A stretch of DNA of 64,000 nt from Pelagomonas calceolata (taxonomy: Eukaryota; Sar; Pelagophyceae; Pelagomonadales; Pelagomonadaceae), in NCBI GenBank assembly GCA_918797485.1, contig CAKKNE010000004.1, positions 4,898,001-4,962,000 on the forward strand. The letters are read 5' to 3'. The notes under the pieces are model-generated. The model ran no database searches. It saw nothing but the letters and a program-made list of their open reading frames with translations, and was not told where the DNA came from. The translations under genes were made by a program, and so were the position numbers. This document shows positions 44,501-53,798 of this stretch, one piece after another (the stretch's first letter is position 1; the number at the start of each line of letters is the position of its first letter).

Positions 44501-47500
44501 TTGAAGAGCGCCATCATGACCCCCAAGGCGTCGAGGTCGTCGTCGGCGACGACCTTCTCGAGCTTCACGGACGTCGCCCTTATGTACTCGGACAGGTCGT
44601 CGAGCTTCTCGCGCGCCTCCTTGTGCCTGCGAGGAACGACGCTCTCCGAGCCCCATCGAAGTTGAAGTTCAACACTGAGTCACGCAGGTTGTTGCAGTAC
44701 GTCTTCTGCCAGACCTCGACGTCCGCTTTCAATTGCCCTTTGAGTTGGGTGGTATTGAGAGATAACGCCCCGATGTTGTGGCACGTCGCGATCTGCCCGA
44801 TGTCGTCGTCGGTGCCCTGGAAACTCTTGAGTTGGGAAGCGTAGTCCTCGAGCGACGGATTTGTAGAGAGAAACTCCTTGTAGGCCTCCTGCTTGTCCTT
44901 CTGCCAGAGCCAGTCGAACTGGCCAAAACTATGTAAGTAATCTGCTACCGTGTTCCGAATGCCTTGCAAACTACCGGTGAGTAGCAATGCCACGCGCACG
45001 ATTTCGATGTCCTTCGTTATTCTCTCAAAGAAGCTGGGGGCGTCCGCGGTTCTATATTTCTCCAAAGCGACAATCCTCCAATCTTTCACGCGCTTGAAAC
45101 ACCCTAAAACGGCTTGCGCCGACCGGTTGATGCAATTTTGCACATCATCAAGAGACGGCGACAAGACGCATTCCTCTGAACCGAGACGAACCCCGATCTC
45201 GAAGAAGGGTCTCGCCGTGTAGAGAAAACCAGAAGCGACCCGACAGGCGATCCTCTTCTTCAGCGCGTTCAGCGAGTTCTTCGCGCTATGCAATAACGCC
45301 TGGTACATGAAGTGGTTGTAGTGCTTCTTGAGCTTGGCGACCTCGTCCGGTTCTACATGCGAACCGGGCTGCTCGAAGCGGTAGGCCATGATGACCTGCG
45401 CGGAGCATCGCGGTGATGTGGCGTCGCGTCGACGGCGTCCCGAGGACCACGGAGACTCTCGTGGGATCACGACGACGGTCTCATGAAGGCGCTGTCTCGT
45501 GAAGACGCCATCGACGCGTGACACGCCGCGACGGCCCCGACGCGGTCCGAAACAGCTCAAACTCGAAAAAGAAACGACCCCCGGCATCGTGCGATGGCCA
45601 TGAGTCGCGTCGATGGCGTAAGAAGGCAAAAGGACGCCGAGATCGGACCTGGACCAAATCGTCGACGGCCGCCTCGATCTCGAGGTTCTTTCCTGTTAAA
45701 ACATCCACTTCCACCTCGATGTGGTCGTGCTGGTTGTGCACAAAGTCGTCGACCGTGAACGACTGGTCGTCGGGCAGGTCCACCAACCGCGTGCGCGAGA
45801 CGACCTTCAAATTGTTCTCGATGCGGTGCTCGATCACATCATTGATGCCCGTCACGAGCTGCTCCAGGCGCTTCAAACCGTGGTGCACGTGCGCTTTGTA
45901 GCTATCAATGTTCATCGACGTCCAGGTCAGCGTCACCATGCCCGGCCGGAGCTCGGCCTCCATGTCGTTGAAGTGCGGCCGCAGGACCATGGCCGTGACC
46001 GGAATCACCATGCTCACGACGCGATCATATTCATTTAAAGCCCAGTGCAGGTCGTTGTAGTAGGACTTCAATTTGTCCTCTTGAAATAGAATTATTTTGG
46101 CCGACTCGGGCACCTCGACGCCCATGCGATCCAGGCACTTCGCCTCCCTCACCAACTGCAACAGCTCCAAATCAAAGTTCACGTACAATTTTTGATCTTC
46201 CGGATGTCTTATGATCAGAGTAGCTTGTAAACCCGATTTGGCTTGATCTATACTAGAAACCCAGGCCTGGTGCCAGAGGTACTCGAAGGCGACCAGCGTA
46301 CGAGCCAATTTGTTGTACATCTTGATGATGCGCCGCGCCCCCGGTCCATCCAAGACATTTTGATTTAATTCAAATTGCCGCATCGGGCCCTCGATCCTTT
46401 TTAACAGGTGTCGGCTCCACGTGATGTTCCCGGCCACCGGGGGTAGATTGCGGGGAATGGGCGGGTCGTGCTTCTGCTTCTCGTAGAGCTGTTGCACCTG
46501 CTCGAGCTCGATGCCTGTGCGGAGCATTTCCGTCAAAGTCCGAACGGCCCCAAAGTCGAAAAAGAAACGACCCCCGGCATCGTGAGATGGACACGAGTCC
46601 ATCCAAGGATGTGAAGGCACCGCAACGCCTCAAAACGCGGAGATACGCACCATAGTTCTGGAAAATGACGTTGAGCTTGCTGTCGAGGTCCGACTTCAGC
46701 GTTTCTCTTTGCAGTATTGCTTGGAACGTCGCCAGCAGCCCCAGACTGTTTTCGATGGACGTGATGTTCTCGAAGGACTGGTTGATGAAGTGCTGGAGGG
46801 CGCCTTCGAGGTCCGAGATCTTGACCTGCGCGGCGCATCGCGGTCGCTCGACTCGGTCCGTAGACTCTCGTGCGGTCGCGTCGGCGGCGTCGCGGTGGCG
46901 TGACGTCGCGCTGACGCCATCGCGGCGGCGCTGTCGCGTGAAGACGCCATCGACGCGACCGCCGTCTCTCTGACACGCCGCGGTCGCTCGACACGGTCCG
47001 AACGGCCCCAAACTCGAAAAAGAGACCACCCACGTCCATCATTCCTGGAGACGATTCGTATTGAAGTGAAGGCACCGACGCGGGACGCCGGGATCTTCAC
47101 ATTAAATTCGACGTAGTCCCTATCAAATTTGTTGTTGTGGTAGTCCAGCAGATCGTGGCCCTTGCCCCGGAACTCCTTCACGATCCGGTGGAAGCGCGCG
47201 ATGAGCTGCTCCATGCCCTCCAATTTATTGACACTGAGCGACTTGAACTGATCAATGGTCGAAAACATGTCTATCAATTTAATGACGCGCCGGCAGAACA
47301 AGTCGAACTTCCCGAAGATGTGCATCTCGTTGAAGTCGAACTGCTTGCCCTTGGGCATCTGCTGGAGCTTCTTTTTCGTGAGTCGGTACTGGTCCTGGTA
47401 CGCCTCCGAGAGTTTTAAACAGGCTTCTAAGCGCCGCACGAGGTCTTGTTCATTGGACTCCCAGAGCGTTTCTGCACGACTAGCGTCGGAGTGGCAGACT

Positions 47501-48648
47501 TCCGAGGGATCAATACTCCAGATCGACGCCTTGCAGTTGACGATCATCTGGTCCGTGATGCAAGCAAATAAAGCCGTCATCCTTTCTGAGGTACTGTAGT
47601 ACCTTGCGATGGTGTGGATCATTTTTATGGAATTCGTCAGGGCCGGGAGCGTGTCTACTATTGTTGTTGTCGTCCCCTTATACAAAGGCTCAATAAATCT
47701 CTCCAAAGTAAACAAGTACTTGACGTTGTCCTTGGCCTCGTTCGCCGCCTCCGTGATGTTCACGTCCGTCTGCTTCCACCTCCTTAACAACGCGACGAGC
47801 TTCTGCTTCGACGGATCCCCGGTGTTCTTCGTCACCGCCTGCAGGAGGTTGACGACGGCCTTGCAGTCCTTGCGCTTGAGCTGTTCGCTGATCGAGGTCA
47901 AGCGCTGCATGCGGTTGCGCCAATTATTTAATTCTCGTAAGGGCCCGACGTCGTCGCTGCTGAGCGACGCCGGCCTGTCCAGATATTGCTGGATCGCGTC
48001 GCACCAGCCCTCCAACAAACTTTCGAACTGGGGGATGAGCTCGGGGTTCTGGCGCGCCTGGGAGTTGAAGGTTTTTGTGGTCTGCGCCATCTGCGAGCCC
48101 TCGGGCTTGGCCAATTCCAAACCGCCGTCGAGGCTGACCACGGCGTCCTTGACCGTGGCCGCTAAGGCAGACATATCACTGGAAAAGTCGCGGCGCTGGT
48201 CCGGGCCCGCGCGGCCCCACTGCTCGCTGTGCGCGAAGGCCGGCACGCCGTAGCCGTCGAGGAAGGTAGATAAAGCGCCTAACGCTGACGAGTGCATCTC
48301 CGTGAACATGAGCTCCGTGGTCGAGGCTTTGTCCGCGGCGATGGGCTCGCCCGGCTTGACGCCTCTCACAAAAGCGCAGCAGCGGCCCGCCATTCTACTC
48401 ACCGTTCCGACGCCGAGCGTGAGCTCGGGCGCGGCGCCCTCTTCCGCTTCGCCCTCGTCGTTGCAGGGCGGCTGGTGGAAGACGAAGACGCGCTGCTCGC
48501 CGTTCGACCCGTCGAAGAAGCCCTTGAGGAAGGCGTTGTTCTCGGCGCGCCGCAGACAACTATTCGCCTTGACCGCGTCCACCCCATCCTGGGCGAAGCA
48601 GCCCACGATCTTCTGGACCATCCACTTGCCGCGCTCCGTGCCGGCCAT
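29516..48648 (-). CDS. Axonemal outer-arm dynein heavy chain (DNAH5/DNAH8-like, gamma class), complete, 36 exons
   Basis: Exons: 48648-47101, 46825-46651, 46514-45649, 45395-44686, 44626-44478, 44377-44230, 44065-43769, 43521-43071, 42967-42723, 42542-42486, 42376-42100, 41965-41528, 41389-41237, 41094-40696, 40555-40399, 40333-39909, 39638-39279, 39108-38919, 38798-38216, 38130-38016, 37797-37424, 37263-37108, 37049-36389, 36243-35943, 35785-35671, 35528-35213, 34984-34856, 34642-34217, 34112-34057, 33933-33343, 33226-33097, 32963-32225, 32092-31614, 31489-31216, 31050-30746, 30580-29516. Total 4,619 aa, typical of the family. Order: tail; AAA1 with GPAGTGKT (near 40975) and NPGYAGR; AAA2 GPTGGGKS (near 39600); AAA3 GSAGTAKT (near 38300); AAA4 GVGGSGKQS (near 36655); coiled-coil stalk and microtubule-binding domain (about 36200-34200); AAA5-6; C-terminal cap ending [10 protein letters not shown]. 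It drives outer-arm sliding in cilia. Confidence 0.96.
42543..42722 (-). mobile_element. Dynein introner with visible inverted repeats (GC-AG)
   Basis: In gene direction: left target copy GCCTGCCA (42722-42715), element CTGTGTGGAAATTATT to GATGTCCACACAG (42714-42543), right copy GCTCCCGA (42542-42535, 5 of 8). The inverted ends match over about nine bases. Splicing before the left copy gives GGDIAKQ+LPMEAKKF, the normal dynein sequence, so the 5' splice site must be GC. Confidence 0.85.
46826..47100 (-). mobile_element. Dynein introner with 7/8 target duplication
   Basis: Left copy GTGAAGAT (47100-47093) is followed by CCCGGCGTCCC; right copy GTCAAGAT (46825-46818) is preceded by CCGCGCAG. 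Splicing yields YVEFN+VKISDLEG in phase 0. At 275 bases it is the longest intron of the gene and contains nested CGACGCGACC/CGCCATCG palindromic blocks. Confidence 0.88.
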
Positions 48649-49161
48649 GGTGTCCTCTTATCTCCTGTGGCGCGTTCTGCGCGCGGCGCTTCCGCGGCGG
48701 CGCTGTTGCTTTTTCTACCGGGCGCTGCCCGCTGCCCTCCGGGCTGCGCGTCCGCTGGCGTGCGGCGGAGACCTCGGTGCCGGCCGCCCTCGGAGAGGCG
48801 CGGTTCCTTCCCGGCGTGGAGATCGCGCCCACTATAAAGCCAGCAGACAGCTCGGCGTTTTGCGCCGGGCTGCCCTCCCTAGTGGGGTAAACAACGACCT
48901 GACATAACCCTAGCGCAAAATCGAGGAGAAGCGGACGTTAGTCGTACCAAGGAAGACTGCTCCGCCCTCCACGCCGTGCCGGAGGAGCGGTCTTGGCCGG
49001 GCCGCACCTGGCTAGCGCACCCGGCGGCGTCGAGGGCTGCCCCCGCCGCGGCGTCAACGCACCAATCGTATATTGCGGCCGCGACGGGCTCCCTTCATAC
49101 GTTCGGAGCGTCCGCAGAGCAAAAAACGCGACCGCTCGGCGCTTTCTAGGCACCAAAGACC
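48649..49161. promoter_or_regulatory. Shared upstream region of the dynein heavy chain and the TPR gene
   Basis: The two start codons lie 513 bases apart and point away from each other, so one region probably serves both. I looked for an RFX X-box-like inverted repeat and a TATA box and saw neither clearly. Bidirectional control is inferred from arrangement only. Confidence 0.45.
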
Positions 49162-50397
49162 ATGACGGGCAAGCTCTCGGCGGCGCAGCTCGCCGAGCGC
49201 CTGCCCGACGAGGCCGACGACGGCCCGACGCAGCTCGCGGACCGCTACCCCCAGATCGACGCCCCTTTACGGATAGAGCCGCCGCCGAGCATGAAGGCGC
49301 CGGCCAGGAACGACGCGCCGAGCCGCGATGCCCACATAAGGCGGTCGGCCTTCGCCCCGGCCGCCGCCACCATCAAAGGCGACGTCCTGAAGGCGCTCGG
49401 CGCCGTCGACGATCCTACGAAGTTCCTGGACCCGCGGACGGCCGAAGGATCGAAACTGAGGAGCCTCGACCGCGCCGTCCCGGACCCGGCGGCGCGCGGC
49501 CCCTTCGACACGAAGATAAGCAACTTCCGGCACCTCGCCTTCTCGTCGCGCCGCGCCGGGCGAAGGGAGACGGAGGCCCAGGCCTACTTTAGCATCGGCG
49601 TGATGCACGACAACGAGGGCCAATTCGACGAAGCGCTGCGGGCCTACGGCCAGTTCCTGGCCGTGGCCCGGGACGTCGACGACGTGGAGAAGGAGGCCCT
49701 GGCCTACAACGCCATGGGCGTCGACGAGATGGCCGCGGCGTGCCCCGCGAAGACGACCGGCGAGGGCTTCGGCGCGGCGGCGCTCGCTGATCAGAGCGTC
49801 GAGCGCCTCGAGAAAGCAATCAAACTCCACGAGCGCCATTTGGAAATCGCGGACGCCGGCGGGCGCTTCGCGGCGCTCACGAACCTGGGCTTGTGCCGGG
49901 GCGCGCTCGGCGACGCCGACGGCGCCGCGCGGCACCACCAGGACGCGCTGCGCCTCGCGATCGAGCTCGAGTCGTCGTCGGGCCAGTCCATCGCCGTGGG
50001 CAACCTCGGGAGCCTCGCGCTGCGGCGCGGCGACCTCGCGACGGCGCGGCCCTGCGTCGAGCAGCACCTCCAGCTCGCGCGGTCCCTGGGCGACGCCGGC
50101 GCCGAGGTCCACGCGCATCTGAAACTCGGCCACCTCGCGGCGGCCGAGGGCGACGACGGCCGCGCGCTCGCGGCGTTCGAGGCCGCGGCGGCCGTGGCCG
50201 AGCAGGTCGGCGAGATCGGGACGCTCAAGCGGGCGAACTGCTACGTCGGCGTCGCGCGGGGCTCGCTGACCATGGACGCCATGTTCCGCGGCCTCGCGGA
50301 CCGCGTCCGCGCCGACGAGGCGCGCTGGGCCGCCGAGGCCGCGGCGGACGCGCCGGCGCCGGCGCCGGCGCCGGCGCCCGCGCCCGCCGCGGAGTGA
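49162..50397 (+). CDS. Tetratricopeptide-repeat protein, possibly TTC29-like (axonemal)
   Basis: 411 aa, intronless, starting MTGKLSAAQLAERL. After a disordered N-terminus (about 1-120), TPR motifs run to about 375. Examples are AYFSIGVMHDNEGQFDEALRAYGQFL, AALTNLGLCRGALGDADGAARHHQDAL, AVGNLGSLALRRGDLATARPCVEQHL and AHLKLGHLAAAEGDDGRALAAFEAAA. The tail is an Ala-Pro run. The arrangement of TPRs with long inter-repeat helices resembles TTC29, a dynein-docking axonemal factor. Placement next to an outer-arm dynein gene fits, but other TPR families cannot be excluded without a search. Confidence 0.75.
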   Translation: MTGKLSAAQLAERLPDEADDGPTQLADRYPQIDAPLRIEPPPSMKAPARNDAPSRDAHIRRSAFAPAAATIKGDVLKALGAVDDPTKFLDPRTAEGSKLRSLDRAVPDPAARGPFDTKISNFRHLAFSSRRAGRRETEAQAYFSIGVMHDNEGQFDEALRAYGQFLAVARDVDDVEKEALAYNAMGVDEMAAACPAKTTGEGFGAAALADQSVERLEKAIKLHERHLEIADAGGRFAALTNLGLCRGALGDADGAARHHQDALRLAIELESSSGQSIAVGNLGSLALRRGDLATARPCVEQHLQLARSLGDAGAEVHAHLKLGHLAAAEGDDGRALAAFEAAAAVAEQVGEIGTLKRANCYVGVARGSLTMDAMFRGLADRVRADEARWAAEAAADAPAPAPAPAPAPAAE

Positions 50398-50836
50398 GTA
50401 AGGGTATTGAAAATGGTAGCGCTTGTTTACGCGAAAGCACACGCCGTCAGGCTCAGGCTAGTTACGTCGCGGGGTCCCCCGTACCCCTCCCGCTCCCCCC
50501 GGGCCCACCCGTCCGGCTGGACTAGGACGCAATTGCTGAGTCGCAGGGACTCGCACCCGCCTCAGGCTCAGGCCACGGTCGATGTTACGGTGCTAGGACT
50601 AGTGGGCGGAGCCCCTGGGGGGGAGACACCGCGCGTCGCCGATTCATCGGCGGCGGGCGCGGGCCGCTTCTTCAGGCTCACTGGCTCACTCATTCTAGTG
50701 TCTAGCAGCTAGCTCGTAGAGGCTTGGAGCCGAGGCCAGACTGATCGCAAGGCCAGCCGAGGACGCCCTGCAAAGGTCCTGGCCAGTTCTCTGCTGCCAG
50801 CGCACGACTGCTAACCCACCCATCTGGGGAGTGGTC
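50398..50836. other. Spacer between the TPR gene and the next plus-strand gene
   Basis: No gene seen. Several short copies of CTCAGGCTCAGGC-type sequence lie at about 50449 and 50570, and CTAGTGTCTAGCAGCTAGC lies at 50694. No terminator or promoter motif recognised. Confidence 0.4.
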
Positions 50837-51439
50837 ATGGCCTCTCTTGCGACCAGCGTCGGCGCCGAGCCGAGCGTCCGCTTCGCGATCGACTACGCCG
50901 AGGAGCAGCCGAAGATCAGCGACGCGTGCAAGAATTTCCTGGCCTACCGTATCGCGCAAGCGAAGACGGACGCCAACACGTCACAGGCCGACGCGGACCG
51001 CGCGGCGCGCCTGACCATGCTCTGCGGCCGGAAAGCGATGCGCGCGGTCAACGCGGCCGCGCCCGCCACGGGCGACGCCGCGGCTGCCTACGCGGCCAAG
51101 GAAGACGCCCTGGCGACGCGAAGCTTCGGCAAGTCGTACCTGTGCGACCCCGTCGTCGCCGCGGCCGTGCGCGCGGTCCCGGCGGACCCCGCGATGGACG
51201 GCGCGGACACGGAGTTCCTCGAGGCGTTCCTCGCGACGGCCGGCGACGCCTCCGACGATCTGACCTGGGCTCCAGATTACGCGCAGGTGTTGCGCGCGCG
51301 CGACGCGGCGCGGCGCCGCGAAGCGGCGAGGCGTGCGCCAGTGCGGATCGAGGCGCGGCATGCGGGGGGGGCGCCGTCGCGGCCGCTGCCGGCGCTGGCC
51401 CGCATCCCGGGAGGCGCCTCGATGCGTTTTACTAAGTGA
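50837..51439 (+). CDS. Protein of unknown function (200 aa)
   Basis: Start ATG 50837 (MASLATSVGAEPSVRFAIDYAEEQPKIS). Alanine- and aspartate-rich, mostly helical by composition, with a basic C-terminus ending GASMRFTK. No transmembrane segment, signal peptide or known motif. Codon use matches neighbouring genes and the frame is uninterrupted. No family recognised. Confidence 0.6.
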   Translation: MASLATSVGAEPSVRFAIDYAEEQPKISDACKNFLAYRIAQAKTDANTSQADADRAARLTMLCGRKAMRAVNAAAPATGDAAAAYAAKEDALATRSFGKSYLCDPVVAAAVRAVPADPAMDGADTEFLEAFLATAGDASDDLTWAPDYAQVLRARDAARRREAARRAPVRIEARHAGGAPSRPLPALARIPGGASMRFTK

Positions 51440-52331
51440 ATGAAGGTCTTCTTTAGAACTGTCTAGCCGTTGCGTCGGGTCTGTATAGCCTTATGCTAGG
51501 GACGGGATGGCCTTGTGCCAGGGTATAGGACTCCCCCGACGACGATCGACGGCGCGCGGTCGTAAGCTCTCAGGTGACGCCCGGCTCATCTGACTTGTAT
51601 CGCGCGTTGAATGTTGTTTTGTGGCGTACCTCGTGGTCTATGTGAGCTGGATGGGCTGTCGATTCTTCCACTTTCGCTCTCAACTGAACGGCCCAGTGGC
51701 CCTTGGTAGCAATAAGCTCACACAATGCCGCGGTCTGCGGAGCAAATCTAGATAGCTTGGCGAGGCGCTCGCGGTACTTGAGCTTCATGAGCTCGCCCGG
51801 CGCAATGAAATTGACCAACATCATCTTCGAGACGGACCCCTTACCTTCGAAGGTCCCGAGCACCTTGCTTGCAAAGAGCTCTAGTGTCTTACAGGCCGCT
51901 AGCTAATTCGCGTCTCCACAAGGGCGTCACAAGGGCGCGTCGGACTTGACGGTCGAGATGGATCCGGACCTCGCCGCGGAGGCGGAACGCGTGCACCAGG
52001 CCGTCGTGGCCGCGTCGTCCGAGGGCGAGGACGCCGCGCGGCCGTTGCCGAACTTGCCGCCGCTCCGGTGAGAAGAGCCGTCGTGTGTGTTGGTAGCGGA
52101 GGGGTCCCGTTACGTGTAAAATTGAACTCTGCGCCATTAGCACACAGAGACACACTAGACTGGAGGTGGTTACTCCTCGACGGAGAAGCTGCACTCACAG
52201 CCTCCAGGGCGTAAGTACGTAACGCGGGCCAGACAACGCCGCGGCGCTAGCCTTCCCTTTTGCAAAGAATCGCTGCTCTTGAACGCGCTGCGGGAGCAAA
52301 ACACCGCAGTGCACCCCTGGCCTCCAGCAGC
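51440..52331. other. Region upstream of the cysteine synthase, with possible short coding fragments
   Basis: On the plus strand, 51958-52071 encodes MDPDLAAEAERVHQAVVAAS and a further 17 residues before TGA, in frame with an open stretch from 51907; it looks like the end of a coding exon but I cannot connect it. On the minus strand 51570-51863 is open but lacks a good ATG. Copy 3 of the dispersed 24-bp motif lies at 51879-51903. Confidence 0.35.
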
Positions 52332-53073
52332 ATGCGCACGCTCCTACTCGCCCTCGCGGCGACGGTCAGCGCATTCGCGCCGGCCGCGCGGCCGGCGGCG
52401 ACAACAAAGCTCCACGAGCGCCCGAAGATCGCCGACGACATCACGCAGCTCATCGGCGGCACGCCCCTCTGCCGGTTGCGGCGCGTCGTCGGCCCCGACT
52501 GCAAGGCCGAGATCGTGGTCAAGCTCGAGTCCATGGAGCCCTGCAACAGCGTCAAGGACCGCATCGGGCTGAGCATGATCCGCGAGGCCGAGGACCGCGG
52601 CGACATCGCGCCCGGCAGAACGACGCTCGTCGAGCCGACGTCGGGCAACACGGGCATCGCGCTCGCCATGGTCGCCGCGTCCAAGGGGTATGATATTGTC
52701 CTGACCATGCCCGAGTCCATGTCCATGGAGCGCCGCGTGCTGCTCAAGGCGTTCGGCGCCGACCTGGTCCTGACGCCCGCCGCGAAGGGCATGGGCGGCG
52801 CCGTGAAGAAGGCGGAAGACATCGCCGCGGACCTCGGCGACAAGGGCTACCTGCTCCAGCAGTTCAACAACCCGGACAACCCGAAGGTCCACCGCGAGAC
52901 GACGGGCCCGGAGATCTGGGCCGACACGGACGGCGCGCTCGACATTTTGCTCGGCGGCGTGGGCACGGGGGGCACGCTCACGGGCAGCGCCCAGTACCTC
53001 AAGCCCCTCAAGCCCTCGCTCAAGGTCGTCGCGGTCGAGCCGACGGAGTCGCCCGTCCTGAGCGGCGGCTCGC

Positions 53074-53104
<31 letters not shown>

Positions 53105-53387
53105 GGGCTTCATCCCGGGCAACGCCGACACGTCGCTCATCGACGAGGTCGTGCAGATCTCGAGCGAGGACGCGATCGCCATGGCGCGCGGCCTCGCCAA
53201 GGAGGAGGGCATCTTCTGCGGCATCTCGTCGGGCGCCGCCGTCCTCGCGGCGAAGATCGTCGGCGAGCGCGCCGAGAACGCGGGCAAGCGCATCGTCGTC
53301 ATCATCCCGTCCTTCGGCGAGCGCTACCTGTCGACGCTCCTCTTCCAGAACCTCTGGGACGAGGCGAGCGCGATGAAGGCCGAGTAG
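52332..53387 (+). CDS. Plastid-targeted cysteine synthase, O-acetylserine (thiol)lyase
   Basis: Makes L-cysteine from O-acetylserine and sulfide with pyridoxal phosphate. 351 aa, start ATG 52332. The N-terminus [25 protein letters not shown] is a signal peptide followed by the Ala-Phe-Ala-Pro motif (14-17) that directs proteins into secondary red plastids of stramenopiles. Mature motifs: [11 protein letters not shown] (39-49), [11 protein letters not shown] with the PLP lysine K75, [10 protein letters not shown] (substrate and PLP phosphate side), [10 protein letters not shown] (phosphate loop) and [11 protein letters not shown]. All active-site pieces are present. The enzyme is intronless. 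It supports both plastid sulfur assimilation and the taxonomic placement. Confidence 0.95.
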
Positions 53388-53798
53388 GTTCGCCCCCCGC
53401 GAGCGATAAAGTAGACGAGTAAGAAGAAGAGGCGCCTCGCCTTTCTGTCGCTGGGGAGCACTGGGACCGGTGACCGGACTCGTGCGGGCCGGCGGCACGG
53501 TAGAGCCTCCAGATCGCTGGTGCTAGGCCTCTAGACGCGACGGGGGGCCACCGCGGGCCGAAGTCCGTTCGACGCGCTTCCTAGTGGCGGCGTTGTTGGT
53601 GAAGGACGAGGCGCTGCAAAATCGGCGCTGAGCGCCTCGGGCAGCGTTGGGCAGCGTCGGCGGCTCCTGACGGCCCAGCGGAGCTGCTCCAGCGCACGCG
53701 AGGCAGCGGAGCGCCGGCGAGGCCGCAGCTCGCATCCGAGGCCCTTCGAGGCGGCCGCGGCACCGACACGGCGGCAGAATAAGACAGAAGCAACAAGC
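53388..53798. other. Spacer between cysteine synthase and the IQ-motif gene
   Basis: Both flanking genes are on the plus strand. No coding frame, TATA box or repeat was recognised. Presumed 3' UTR and promoter. Confidence 0.4.

Larger units (their letters stand above)
30581..47100 (-). mobile_element. Thirty-five introner-type introns of the dynein gene
   Basis: Introns: 30581-30745, 31051-31215, 31490-31613, 32093-32224, 32964-33096, 33227-33342, 33934-34056, 34113-34216, 34643-34855, 34985-35212, 35529-35670, 35786-35942, 36244-36388, 37050-37107, 37264-37423, 37798-38015, 38131-38215, 38799-38918, 39109-39278, 39639-39908, 40334-40398, 40556-40695, 41095-41236, 41390-41527, 41966-42099, 42377-42485, 42543-42722, 42968-43070, 43522-43768, 44066-44229, 44378-44477, 44627-44685, 45396-45648, 46515-46650, 46826-47100. 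Seven begin GC (33227, 34113, 34985, 35786, 42377, 42543, 44627, named by low end). All end CAG, usually CCRCRCAG. After the first eight bases most continue with one of two left-end sequences, GCGGCGTC or (A)CTCAGCGTC. Joins match conserved dynein sequence, e.g. [12 protein letters not shown] and [18 protein letters not shown]. Confidence 0.9.

Noticed and set aside
51570-51863. Minus-strand frame of 97 codons
   Set aside because: No ATG at the frame start, no recognised family; kept only as a possible fragment in the spacer entry.
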